A DNA stretch of 50,286 nt from Desulfobacteraceae bacterium (GTDB taxonomy: Bacteria; Desulfobacterota; Desulfobacteria; Desulfobacterales; Desulfosarcinaceae), in NCBI GenBank assembly GCA_003599575.1, contig QZKV01000166.1, positions 1 to 50,286 of the forward strand, read 5' to 3'. This document shows, piece after piece, positions 19,959-27,854 of the stretch (the first letter of the stretch is position 1; every line of letters begins with the position of its first letter). The notes under the pieces were generated by a model. It searched no databases and had not been told where the DNA came from. It saw only the letters and a program-made list of their open reading frames with translations. A program made the translations under genes and the position numbers.

Positions 19959-20414
19959 TCATGGGCGGCCGCTTCTGATCATCCGTTTGATGCGATACTC
20001 CATGACCGCCAAGTTCGCCTGGTTCAGGACCCGCTGTGCAAAGGTGACAATTCCCCGGTCCGGTTTATGCGTCTCGCGCTTGTCGGCCACTTCTATCTCC
20101 ACCCGGATGGTATCCCCGATAAATACCGGTTTGAGCACGTTCAGTTCGACCCCCAGGAATGCAATGCCTGTTGCATGAAGGATGCCCGAAAGGATGGTCA
20201 ATCCTTCCGCTACGGAAAAGGTCAAAACACCGGGAACGACCCGCGCCTTATAGGGCGTCAGCTCTTCCACATAAGCCCGATCCATGAACAGCGGCTCAAA
20301 GAAACCGTACGAGGTTGCAAAATTCACATGATCCGCTTCTGTGATGGTCCTTCTATCGGTATGAAAGACCTTTCCGGGTAGAAACTCCTCGAAATAAACT
20401 CCGCCTGTTTTCAT
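19959..20414 (-). CDS. MaoC-like hotdog-fold protein lacking the hydratase residues
   Basis: This 151-residue protein has the overall pattern of MaoC-type enoyl-CoA hydratases, including the VVPGVLTFSVAEGLTILSG and VGDT-like (FIGDTIRVEIEV) blocks. In active hydratases the motif GD.NPLH.D provides catalytic Asp and His. Here residues 37-45 read GFFEPLFMD, so both Asp and His are replaced by Phe. The protein may bind acyl-CoA or act as a thioester-handling or structural partner without hydration. It is a single gene converging on the first liv operon. The family call is firm; the activity is unknown. Confidence 0.8.
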   Translation of the reverse strand: MKTGGVYFEEFLPGKVFHTDRRTITEADHVNFATSYGFFEPLFMDRAYVEELTPYKARVVPGVLTFSVAEGLTILSGILHATGIAFLGVELNVLKPVFIGDTIRVEIEVADKRETHKPDRGIVTFAQRVLNQANLAVMEYRIKRMIRSGRP

Positions 20415-20745
20415 TTTTGGTGGATATCCTTCGACGTTTTAGGGCATTGATAATCGACCTCCCCTTCTTGCCGGAAAAATGGGGATGGCAGAGAGTTTGC
20501 GCCGAGCCTATTTTTTACCCGGTGTCAGGTCAACAACTTTATTGTCTTGAACGTCTCCCAACGCACATGATGACAAGACAGGTTGGTTCAAACGCAACCT
20601 ATGTTTTGACCCGGAGAACAGAACATGGCATAACGGCCATCGGTGCATGGCCAGGTTTGTGCGGCCGGCGTTTTCAGCGCAGTGCCCGCAAATCTCGCGC
20701 TGTTACCGTCCTTTGAGGACAAACGTTGATCAAGGAGAACAAAAG
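20415..20745. promoter_or_regulatory. Leader of the LarA-UxaA cluster with a palindrome
   Basis: This 331-base gap holds no supported gene. An inverted repeat AGGTTG-N9-CAACCT lies at 20580-20600, about 145 bases before the larA start, and could be an operator for the three-gene cluster. No regulator is next to it. The larA ribosome site AAGGAG is at 20732-20737. Confidence 0.4.
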
Positions 20746-21972
20746 ATGCGCGTTGAACTGCCTCAGCTGCTCTGGTACGGCAATACGACCCTGTCGATCG
20801 ATTTGCCCGATGATTGGGATGTGGAGATCTGCGGCATGCGCGGTGCTGCGCGTCCGCCGCTCAGCATCGAGCAGATGCAGCAGGCCATCCTCAATCCCCT
20901 CGATGCGCCGCGTATCCGCGATCTGGCCAGAGGCAAAAAAACGGCTGTGATCGTCTTTGACGACATGACCCGGCCTACGCGCACCTACGAGCTGGCGCCC
21001 ATCGTGCTTAAAGAACTCGCCGCCGCCGGGCTGGATGAAGACAATATCACCTTCGTATGCGCCCTGGGCACGCATGGCGCGCTCACCCAGCATGAACTGC
21101 GCAAGAAGCTCGGGCCCGCAATCCTGGAAAAATATCGCGTTTTCAATCACAACTGTTACGAGCATTGTGTCGAGGTGGGTACCACAAGTTACGGTACCCG
21201 TGTGCAGATCAACCGCGAAGTCATGGAAGCGGATGTCAAAATCGGCATCGGCTGCGTAACGGCGCATGCCCAGACCGGGTTTTCGGGGGGCGGCAAATTG
21301 CTTTTGCCCGGTGTGGCCCACATCGATTCAATCAGCCACTATCACTTGGAGGTAAACGCCCAGGCGCCCCAGACCACGGGGCTGGGCAAGCACGAAAACA
21401 ACATATTGCGCCTCAACATCGAAGAAGCCGCCGCAATGGTGGGCTTGGATTTCAAGATCGATGTGCTTTTCAATGACCGCGGCGCCACGACCGCTGTGTT
21501 CGCGGGGAATCTGGCCGCGGTGCATGCCCGCGCGGTCGAACTGGCCAAAGAGGTCTACGACACCCATCCGCGCCCCCAGAACAGGCAACTGGTCATCGCC
21601 AACGCCTTTGCCAAGGCCAACGAAATGCCCATTGCGGTAGGGGTCGGAATGATGTCCCTGACCGATTACACCGGCACCCTGGTCGTGATCGCCAACTCTC
21701 CCGAAGGCCAAGTCGTTCATTATCTGCTGGGGCGCTTCGGCCGCAATTACGGCGGGCGGCAATACCCTGTTTCCACCATACCTTCGAGCATCGATCTGAT
21801 CATCATGGCGGCATACCGCGACAAGACTTTCTGCGACTGGTTTTCCAACCCCCATGTCGTGACCTGGACCCGCGACTGGCCGGAAACCCTGGAGATTCTC
21901 AAAAACAAGTTCAAAACCAAAGCACGCGCGGCCGTGATTCCGAATGCCACCATGCAGTACTACCGGCGGTAG
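20746..21972 (+). CDS. larA: LarA-type nickel-pincer racemase/epimerase
   Basis: This 408-residue protein is a LarA (lactate racemase, DUF2088) homologue. The expected residues of the nickel-pincer nucleotide enzyme are present: DDMTRPTR (72-79), H110 in LGTHGALT, H174 in TAHAQTGFSGGGK, K184 that would carry the pincer cofactor, and H200 that would ligate nickel. In well-studied LarA the equivalents are a catalytic His pair, Lys184 and His200. LarA homologues racemise or epimerise alpha-hydroxy acids, not only lactate. The start at 20746 has a good AAGGAG site. Two UxaA-type dehydratase genes follow, so a hydroxy or sugar acid is the likely substrate. LarB, LarC and LarE, which make the cofactor, are not in the window. 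Confidence 0.88.
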   Translation: MRVELPQLLWYGNTTLSIDLPDDWDVEICGMRGAARPPLSIEQMQQAILNPLDAPRIRDLARGKKTAVIVFDDMTRPTRTYELAPIVLKELAAAGLDEDNITFVCALGTHGALTQHELRKKLGPAILEKYRVFNHNCYEHCVEVGTTSYGTRVQINREVMEADVKIGIGCVTAHAQTGFSGGGKLLLPGVAHIDSISHYHLEVNAQAPQTTGLGKHENNILRLNIEEAAAMVGLDFKIDVLFNDRGATTAVFAGNLAAVHARAVELAKEVYDTHPRPQNRQLVIANAFAKANEMPIAVGVGMMSLTDYTGTLVVIANSPEGQVVHYLLGRFGRNYGGRQYPVSTIPSSIDLIIMAAYRDKTFCDWFSNPHVVTWTRDWPETLEILKNKFKTKARAAVIPNATMQYYRR

Positions 21973-22043
21973 TGCTTTGACAGGATTGGCACCAGGCTTC
22001 GCTGCGATAAAATCCGGCTTTCTATTTTAGGAAGGATTCCAGC

Positions 22044-22313
22044 ATGGCGTTTCAGGCAATCATCATTCATCCTCGCGACAATGTGGCCGTTGCGTTGCGC
22101 GATCTAAAAGCCGGCGAGACACTGCACCTGGCGGACGGCCGCACGCTGACCGTTCTTACAGACATTCCCTACAGCCACAAGGTGGCCCTGGCCGACAGGG
22201 CGATCGGCCAGGAAATCATCAAATACGGCGAAAACATCGGCCATGCCAGGACAGCCATTCGCATCGGAGAATGGATCCACACACATAACTTGGAAATAAA
22301 GGACGCGGGATAA
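22044..22313 (+). CDS. UxaA-family dehydratase small subunit (SAF domain; SuyA-like)
   Basis: This 89-residue protein is a SAF domain equivalent to the N-terminal part of altronate dehydratase, with the conserved IPYSHKVALADRAIGQEIIKYG and IGHARTAI blocks and a C-terminal HTHN. In fused altronate dehydratases it is one chain with the large domain. As a separate gene it resembles the small subunit SuyA of (R)-sulfolactate sulfo-lyase and similar two-part enzymes. It ends two bases before the large subunit gene, so the two are surely translated together. Confidence 0.85.
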   Translation: MAFQAIIIHPRDNVAVALRDLKAGETLHLADGRTLTVLTDIPYSHKVALADRAIGQEIIKYGENIGHARTAIRIGEWIHTHNLEIKDAG

Positions 22314-22315
22314 CT

Positions 22316-23473
22316 ATGCAGACGTTCATGGGTTTTGAGCGGCCGGATGGATCGGTGGGCATTCGCAACCATGTGGCCGTCATTCCTTCGGTCGCCTGCG
22401 CCAACGGCGTTGTGGCCGCCATCGCGCGGGCGGTCCCCGAAGCGGCGCCCCTGTATCATGGCCACGGATGCGGGCGCGCCGTGGAAATCGGATTGCACAC
22501 CCGAACCCTGGCCAATCTCGGCCGCAATCCCAACGTCGCCGCCGTGCTGGTGGTCGGTCTGGGCTGCGAGACGATCAAAGCGCAAACGCTCGCCGGCGAG
22601 ATCGCCCTCTCCGGAAAGCCGGTTGCGCATTTCAATATCCAGGAAGTCGGCGGCTCCCGTCGCGCAACCGCGCGGGGCATCGAGATCGTTTTGCGCCTGC
22701 AAAGCGAAGCGGGCCGGGTGCAAAGAGGGCCCTGCCCTCTCAATCGCCTCATCGTCGGTCTGGAATGCGGCGGCTCCGACGCCTTTTCCGGCATCACGGC
22801 CAACCCGGGCGTCGGCCGGGTCTCGGACTGGCTGGTGGACCAGGGCGCCACCGTCATGCTTACCGAAAGTACCGAAATGATCGGCACCAGCCATATCCTG
22901 CAGCGCCGCGCCTGCGATCCCAAGGTAGCCGGCGACATCGCCGACATGGTCGCCGGCGCGGAAAAACTGACCCGCGACCTGCTGGGGCCCATGGCGGCCT
23001 ATGTGATCGCCCCCGGCAACATGGACGGCGGGATGAGCTCGATCCGCGAAAAATCGCTCGGCTGCATTGTCAAATCCGGCTGCCGCCCGATCAGCCAGGT
23101 GGTTGCATACGGTCAGGTGCCCACCGCAAAGGGCGTCGTTTTGATGGATGCGCCCGGTTACGACACCGAATCCATCACCGGGCTGGCCGCCGGCGGCTGC
23201 CAGGCCATGCTCTTTACCACCGGGCGCGGCAACCCGCTCGGACACTCCCTCGTGCCGGTTATCAAAGTGGCCAGCACCAGCCAGATGTACCGCAGGATGG
23301 AAGACGACATGGACATCGATGCCGGCGTCATTCTGGACGGAACCCCTTTGGAAGAGGTCGGCAACACCATCACGGCCCTGCTTCGGCGCGTGCTGGAAGG
23401 CGAAAGGACCAAGGCGGAAGTCAACCGCCAGGAAGGCATCGTCTGCCTGCCGGTCTTTCACCCGGCTTTTTAA
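22316..23473 (+). CDS. UxaA-family dehydratase large subunit (SuyB-like)
   Basis: This 385-residue protein is the catalytic half of the UxaA family. It has GSVGIRNHVAVIPSVACAN at the start, LECGGSDAFSGITANPGVG in the middle, and GNMDGGMSSIREKSLG followed by SGCRPI. Members are metal-dependent dehydratases or lyases acting on sugar acids (altronate, galactarate) or sulfolactate. With LarA directly upstream, epimerisation at C2 followed by dehydration or elimination is a coherent two-step route. I cannot tell altronate-type from sulfolactate-type activity by eye. No dedicated transporter is in the unit. Confidence 0.85.
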   Translation: MQTFMGFERPDGSVGIRNHVAVIPSVACANGVVAAIARAVPEAAPLYHGHGCGRAVEIGLHTRTLANLGRNPNVAAVLVVGLGCETIKAQTLAGEIALSGKPVAHFNIQEVGGSRRATARGIEIVLRLQSEAGRVQRGPCPLNRLIVGLECGGSDAFSGITANPGVGRVSDWLVDQGATVMLTESTEMIGTSHILQRRACDPKVAGDIADMVAGAEKLTRDLLGPMAAYVIAPGNMDGGMSSIREKSLGCIVKSGCRPISQVVAYGQVPTAKGVVLMDAPGYDTESITGLAAGGCQAMLFTTGRGNPLGHSLVPVIKVASTSQMYRRMEDDMDIDAGVILDGTPLEEVGNTITALLRRVLEGERTKAEVNRQEGIVCLPVFHPAF

Positions 23474-23601
23474 AGGGCGACTGCTTTGTTCATGTGCCCG
23501 TGCAGGGGCAGTTTGGTAAACGCTTTGTAAATCTACGCGTACGAACAAGCCGGAGTAAACCCCTTAGGCGCGATTCAACCGCATGGGTTGCCGGAAAAGA
23601 C

Positions 23602-24438
23602 TTACCGTCCAGCGCCCAGCCAGACGACCTCAATGATATTTACCGGTTCGTCGAAACCTTTCAACATACACCCGCCCTGATCGATATACCGGTACTTTTG
23701 ATCTTTGCACAGATCCCGTATGGCCGGTGCGATCAAAATTTGACCCGGTTGCGCCTTGTCGCACATGCGGGCGGCCAGCTGAACCGTCGAACCGAACAAG
23801 CGGTGGTCTTCTTCGATGGGCTCGCCCGCGCTGAGCCCGATGCGCACCTGGATGGGCATTTCGGGATTTTTCCGGTTGTGCGCGGCAAAATCGTTTTGCA
23901 TGGCAACAGCACAGTCCACTGCATCGACGGCCGAAGCAAAGGAAACAAAAAAGCCGTCACCGGTGTGTTGGATCTCCCTGCCGCCATATGCCTTGATGGC
24001 ATCGCGCGAAATCGCATTGTGAATCCGGAACAGTGCCAGAGCCGCTTTATCACCCAGGCGGGTGGTCATGGCGGTGCTGTCTTGCATGTCCGTGAACATG
24101 ATCGCCCTGAAAGCCGAATCGATGGGCGGCTCGCCGGCTTGAGAATCCGGCGCAGGCAGAGGGTCTTCGATTCTGCCCAAAAAGGAGGCCACAATTTCCG
24201 GGCTCACTTCCATTATCTTATTGGGAATTGCACCATGGGCTTCCGCATGCATTTGGGTGACATGATCCTGCGTCGGCGCATCCATCAAACAAAATGCCGA
24301 TCCCCGTTTTTCGTCAAACCAGTAGGTCATCAGGTTGATGCCGTACTTTCTCTGAATTTTAAGGTCCTTGCGGTGCGCATCGGCCAAAGTCCTGGTCGTA
24401 GCGCCTTTCATATGATGTCGATCCATATAGATGGGCAT
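23602..24438 (-). CDS. DUF4242 (nickel-binding-like) domain fused to a nucleotide cyclase
   Basis: The protein of 278 residues has an N-terminal DUF4242 domain (about 1-90; MPIYMDRHHM, then FCLMDAP and the IPNKIMEV block). A class III adenylate/guanylate cyclase domain follows (about 115-270), with metal-binding aspartates in IMFTDMQDST and HTGDGFF. DUF4242 includes a ferredoxin-like nickel-binding protein of Streptomyces. I chose the ATG at 24438 because GGAGGAG sits just upstream; the frame remains open to 24924. It converges on the LarA-UxaA cluster, whose first enzyme needs nickel. Product (cAMP or cGMP) and any metal control of the cyclase are not shown by the sequence. Confidence 0.82.
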   Translation of the reverse strand: MPIYMDRHHMKGATTRTLADAHRKDLKIQRKYGINLMTYWFDEKRGSAFCLMDAPTQDHVTQMHAEAHGAIPNKIMEVSPEIVASFLGRIEDPLPAPDSQAGEPPIDSAFRAIMFTDMQDSTAMTTRLGDKAALALFRIHNAISRDAIKAYGGREIQHTGDGFFVSFASAVDAVDCAVAMQNDFAAHNRKNPEMPIQVRIGLSAGEPIEEDHRLFGSTVQLAARMCDKAQPGQILIAPAIRDLCKDQKYRYIDQGGCMLKGFDEPVNIIEVVWLGAGR

Positions 24439-24924
24439 ATTGCTCCTCCGGTGTATGGATTGGCAGGTGACTGAAACTGCCCGTGTCTTGGAGCACCTGT
24501 TTTTCCGATGGCTGCCCCTAGATGCTAAAAAAGTTCCCAGAGCCCGTCTGATCTTTTGCACCGTGATGTGCAAAGTATCCTGGGGCAGCCCCCAATCCGC
24601 GCAGATCAAAGCGGTGACCTCCGGCTGGCGCTCGGAGCGCAGTTCCATTACGGCCGCTACGACTTCATATTCCATGCGTCCGTCCGGATTCACGTCCGCC
24701 CATGCAGCCGGCGCCGCTCCGGGGGCTACCGGAAAGACCGGGCTCTCATCCGGCGCATGGACCTGCTGGAAGAAGCGTTCGGTATACGCTTTGCTGACAA
24801 TGAATACGTCCGGATGGATCGGCTGGGGTGTTTCCCGCTTGGAGGCGACTTCATCATATCGCCGATTCCCGAAAATCCTGGCGCACCCTGATTTCCGGGC
24901 CGCTGAGATCCAAAATATCAACAA
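24439..24924 (-). other. Open frame upstream of, and in frame with, the cyclase gene; uncertain
   Basis: The cyclase frame is open for 162 further codons. Part of it (about 24530-24830) reads like protein, with AYTERFFQQVHAPDESP, VNPDGRMEYEVVAAVMELR and WGLPQDTLHITVQKIRRAL, which may form a small winged-helix-like unit. The last 30 codons before the cyclase ATG look non-coding. I do not recognise a family. It may be a separate gene that lost its stop, or a remnant. Confidence 0.35.
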
Positions 24925-25422
24925 GCCTAATCATCCATGCAACGCTGACAAGAGTGTTCTCCCAACCTTTTGCGCCGCCCAGTGTTTACCCACGGGTTTC
25001 GGTGAAAGGAAAGCTTACCGGCGGAACGGCGCTTAACTCCTAAAATCAACCGAACTCCGGGTAGTTGCGCAAGCTGTTCGCGTCCGGCAGAGCCAATGTT
25101 CAGCGAAGCCCCTTGCCTTCTCAAAACAGCGTTCTTCTTCGTTCATGCATGCCCTTCACAGGGAATTCTGTTGGGCCAGCCCCATTGCATCCCGGCTGGC
25201 GCGACTTATTAGTGAGCATACGCTTCATAACGGAACGCCCCGATTTCCCACTTTCCCAAAGGAGAGTCTCCAACTTGCCGGCGGGGGTGCCCCCGCCCTG
25301 CGCCTTTTTTGAAATCGGGTGGGCCGCCGCGCACAACCGCGGGTTGCGTTAAGCCCCGAGAAGCGAAAAACGTGCCCGCACAACATAATGCAACATGAAC
25401 GATCAAACATGGGAGGATCACA
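24925..25422 (+). other. Intergenic stretch with orphan hairpin-T-run
   Basis: I see no supported gene in these 498 bases. At 25280-25297 a GGCGGGG...CCCCGCC hairpin with a very short loop is followed by a run of six T at 25305-25310, the form of an intrinsic terminator on the plus strand. No plus-strand gene ends just before it. The surrounding sequence resembles degenerate repeat material, but I found no second copy in the window. Confidence 0.35.
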
Positions 25423-26445
25423 ATGGAATATGTCCGATTGGGCCGCACCGGCCTGCAGGTTTCGCGCATCTGCCTCGGCATGATGACCTACGGCACATCG
25501 AAATGGCGTGAATGGGTGCTCGATGAAGACGATGCCCGCCCCATCGTTCAGCGGGCCGTCGAACTGGGGGTGAATTTCTTCGACACGGCCGACATGTACT
25601 CGGGCGGCGTGTCCGAAGAGCTCACCGGCAAATTTCTGCGCGAGTTCACGCGCCGCGACGAGGTGGTCATCGCCACCAAAGTGTTTTTCCCGGTCGATCT
25701 TGCTTTCACCGGCGGTTTCGGTAAAACCGCCCCACAGGCCCCCAACACGAGCGGTCTGTCCCGCAAGCGCATCTTCGCGGCCGTGGATGCGTCCCTCAAA
25801 CGCCTGGGCATCGACTATATCGACCTGTATCAGATCCACCGCTGGGACAACAAAACCCCCATCGAAGAGACCATGGAGGCCCTGCATGATGTCGTGAAGT
25901 CGGGCAAAGCGCGCTACATCGGTGCCTCCAGCATGTACGCCTGGCAGTTCGCCAAATCCCAGCATATCGCGCAAACCCGCGGGTGGACGCCCTTTGTCTC
26001 CATGCAGAACCACTACAACCTGATCTACCGCGAGGAAGAACGCGAAATGATCCCCCTGTGCCGCGATATGGGCGTGGCCCTGATCCCCTGGAGTCCGCTG
26101 GCCAGAGGGTTTCTGGCCGGCAACCGCACACCCCGGGACACAGAATCCGGCCGCACCGCGCGCGCCCGGACCGACACGTTCGCGCGCCAACTCTACTACC
26201 GCGAACAGGACTTTGCCGTGGTCGAGCGCCTCGGCGAAGTGGCCTCCGCGCGCGGCGAAAGCAATGCCCGCGTCGCCTATGCCTGGCTGCTGCATCAGCC
26301 CGGCCTGGCCGCGCCCATCATCGGCGCCAGTAAATTGAACCACATCGAAGAAGCCGTGGCCGCCACCGAGGTAAAGCTCAGCAAGGAAGAGATAAAACGC
26401 CTCCAGGAACCCTATACGCCGCACCCGGTCCTGGGACACTACTGA
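25423..26445 (+). CDS. Aldo/keto reductase
   Basis: This 340-residue protein is a classical aldo/keto reductase (TIM barrel, NADPH). The catalytic tetrad is visible as Asp and Tyr in FFDTADMYSGG, Lys in VVIATKVF and His in IDLYQIHRWD. The cofactor-binding C-terminal block is present, with APIIGASKLNHIEEA. A GGGAGG site precedes the ATG. It resembles the YajO/Tas-like subgroup. It stands alone; a functional link with the LarA-UxaA cluster is possible, since it could reduce a carbonyl product, but this is inference. Confidence 0.92.
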   Translation: MEYVRLGRTGLQVSRICLGMMTYGTSKWREWVLDEDDARPIVQRAVELGVNFFDTADMYSGGVSEELTGKFLREFTRRDEVVIATKVFFPVDLAFTGGFGKTAPQAPNTSGLSRKRIFAAVDASLKRLGIDYIDLYQIHRWDNKTPIEETMEALHDVVKSGKARYIGASSMYAWQFAKSQHIAQTRGWTPFVSMQNHYNLIYREEEREMIPLCRDMGVALIPWSPLARGFLAGNRTPRDTESGRTARARTDTFARQLYYREQDFAVVERLGEVASARGESNARVAYAWLLHQPGLAAPIIGASKLNHIEEAVAATEVKLSKEEIKRLQEPYTPHPVLGHY

Positions 26446-26558
26446 AAAGAGTGCGCAGCACGATCACGTGCAAAGTGAACGCACGCGTGCTCGTGCATAT
26501 GCACGGATCCCTTGTGACCGTAATCTCCAACAAGATGATATCGGCAGTATCGCAGTGT

Positions 26559-26690
26559 GCCTTGGTCTTGAGAAGAGATCATGCCGGATAGGGTAAAAGC
26601 GAGGGGAAGCTTGAGCTTCCTGAAACAGGTTCCCAAGCCGGAGCTTGGCAACCAGGCAAAGCCGGAGCTTGGGAATCAGGGAATACAATG
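26559..26690. repeat. Intergenic repeat, copy A
   Basis: The core 26592-26657 matches the core of copy B (27643-27710) at about 59 of 68 aligned positions with two small indels. The right end holds two tandem AAGCCGGAGCTTGG units. The copies lie on both sides of the metallo-hydrolase gene in the same orientation. A GTGCA-rich stretch with the perfect palindrome CGTGCATATGCACG (26492-26505) lies just to the left. Confidence 0.75.
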
Positions 26691-26733
26691 GGGCATGGGC
26701 ATGCGGGTGGCGGCCCAATCCGGCAGCTCCCGT

Positions 26734-27336
26734 TCAATCCGCTACATAGTAACCATATTCACGCGCATTGACATTGTGGCGCTTTTCCCATCCGATCGTC
26801 GAAGATGGCATGGGGCCATAGTTGTGGCCGGGCCAGACCACCGTCTCGTCGGGCAGCTGCATCAGGCGCCGGATGGAGGCGCCCAGGGTCGGACGGTGCC
26901 CGCCGGGCAGGTCCGTCCGGCCGCTATCGCCCACGAACAGCGTATCGCCGGTAAACAGATTGCCCCGGGCATACAGGCAAATGCCGCCGGGGGTGTGGCC
27001 GGGCGTATGGAACACATCGAAGATTAATTCGCCCGCCTGCAGTTTGGATTCATCGTTCAGAAACAGATCCGCCGCCGGGTAAGCATCGGCATCGCGGCTG
27101 TGAATAATGATCCGGGCCCCTGTGGCGGCCTTCAGAGAGCCGTTGCCGGCCGTGTGATCGCTGTGGCCGTGGGTGTTGACGATGGTTTCAATGGTAAGCT
27201 TTTCGTCTTGCGCCGCGGACAGTATCTGTTCCACTTCCGCCCCTGGATCGATGACCAATGCCTTACGGGTTTTCGCACAACCTACGATATAGGAGAAATT
27301 GTCCATGTAACCGATCGCAAGCTGTTTGATGATCAT
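26734..27336 (-). CDS. Metallo-beta-lactamase-fold hydrolase (glyoxalase II-like)
   Basis: This 200-residue protein has the metal-binding motif THGHSDHTAG, further ligands in HTPGHTPGG, and GDTLFVGDSGRTDLPGG. A C-terminal PGHNYG completes the binuclear site. The small size and motif set fit hydroxyacylglutathione-hydrolase-like enzymes, but glutathione dependence is not shown. I chose the ATG at 27336, which has GGAGG five bases upstream; the open frame further up to 27597 carries unrelated sequence. It is flanked by two copies of an intergenic repeat. Confidence 0.88.
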   Translation of the reverse strand: MIIKQLAIGYMDNFSYIVGCAKTRKALVIDPGAEVEQILSAAQDEKLTIETIVNTHGHSDHTAGNGSLKAATGARIIIHSRDADAYPAADLFLNDESKLQAGELIFDVFHTPGHTPGGICLYARGNLFTGDTLFVGDSGRTDLPGGHRPTLGASIRRLMQLPDETVVWPGHNYGPMPSSTIGWEKRHNVNAREYGYYVAD

Positions 27337-27417
27337 GTTGACCTCCCTGTCAGATCTTTCGTTCGACATGAACCAAACTAAAACGCGATCGGCGATTATC
27401 AATTCACCGGTCATCTT

Positions 27418-27495
27418 CCGCTTTCCTGAGGCCTTGGCCCGCTTTCGATAGTCGGCGGGGCTCACGCCGATAATGTCCGCGAAAGCTGCTTTATT
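27418..27495 (-). pseudogene. Possible AraC-family C-terminal remnant
   Basis: In frame with the metallo-hydrolase but upstream of its start, about 26 codons read KAAFADIIGVSPADYRKRA and a basic tail. This matches the end of an AraC-type helix-turn-helix domain (GxSPxxYR). The rest of such a regulator is absent, so this is probably a deletion remnant. The match is short. Confidence 0.4.
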
Positions 27496-27603
27496 GCGCC
27501 AGGCCGGGCATCTCGGAACCGGAATCTGGTCTCTTTTTTCGCGTAGGTGCACGCGCATATATAGGTGCAGGTGCACGATTCCGGGCATTAGCGGCATGAT
27601 TTT

Positions 27604-27710
27604 CCTTGGTTCTCAAGCTCCGGCTTGGAAAACAACGCGATTGGTAAAAGTGAAGGGGAAGCATTGAGCTTTCTGAAACGGGTTCACAAGCCGAAGCTTG
27701 AGAACCAGGC
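27604..27710. repeat. Intergenic repeat, copy B, with inverted arms
   Basis: Left arm 27605-27627 and right arm 27687-27709 are nearly perfect inverted repeats (TCTCAAGCTCCGGCTTG against CAAGCCGAAGCTTGAGA). The interior shares the core seen in copy A. The whole can fold into a long stem, as a MITE-like or REP-like element does. It begins right at the end of the open frame upstream of the metallo-hydrolase. Confidence 0.7.
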
Positions 27711-27740
27711 CAGGCAGCGCCCATGCTGGGCGCAAAAAGA

Positions 27741-27769
27741 AACGCCATCCGGACCGTCCGGATGGCGTT
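27741..27769 (-). terminator. Bidirectional terminator hairpin
   Basis: A stem of AACGCCATCCG with its complement has a seven-base GACCGTC loop. On the minus strand TCTTTTTG follows, on the plus strand GTTTTC. It lies 86 bases downstream of the lipoprotein gene and suits as its terminator. Confidence 0.75.
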
Positions 27770-27854
27770 GTTTTCTAAGGCCGCCTCGTGCTGCGCCATT
27801 TGTATGCTTCATGGCGGCAGTTTGCGGTGGAGGCCCGTCCAAGGGTCACTTGGA

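Noticed and set aside
22044..23473. Firm naming of the two dehydratase subunits as SuyA and SuyB (sulfolactate sulfo-lyase)
   Set aside because: The split arrangement fits, but altronate- and galactarate-type enzymes share the same motifs, and I cannot separate them without a phylogeny.
22169..23548. Long minus-strand frame of 459 codons and a long plus-strand frame (22468-24474)
   Set aside because: Both overlap the UxaA large-subunit gene in other frames and have the biased, low-complexity composition of GC-rich shadows.
25225..26439. Minus-strand frame of 404 codons
   Set aside because: It is the complement of the aldo/keto reductase, whose tetrad residues are clear.
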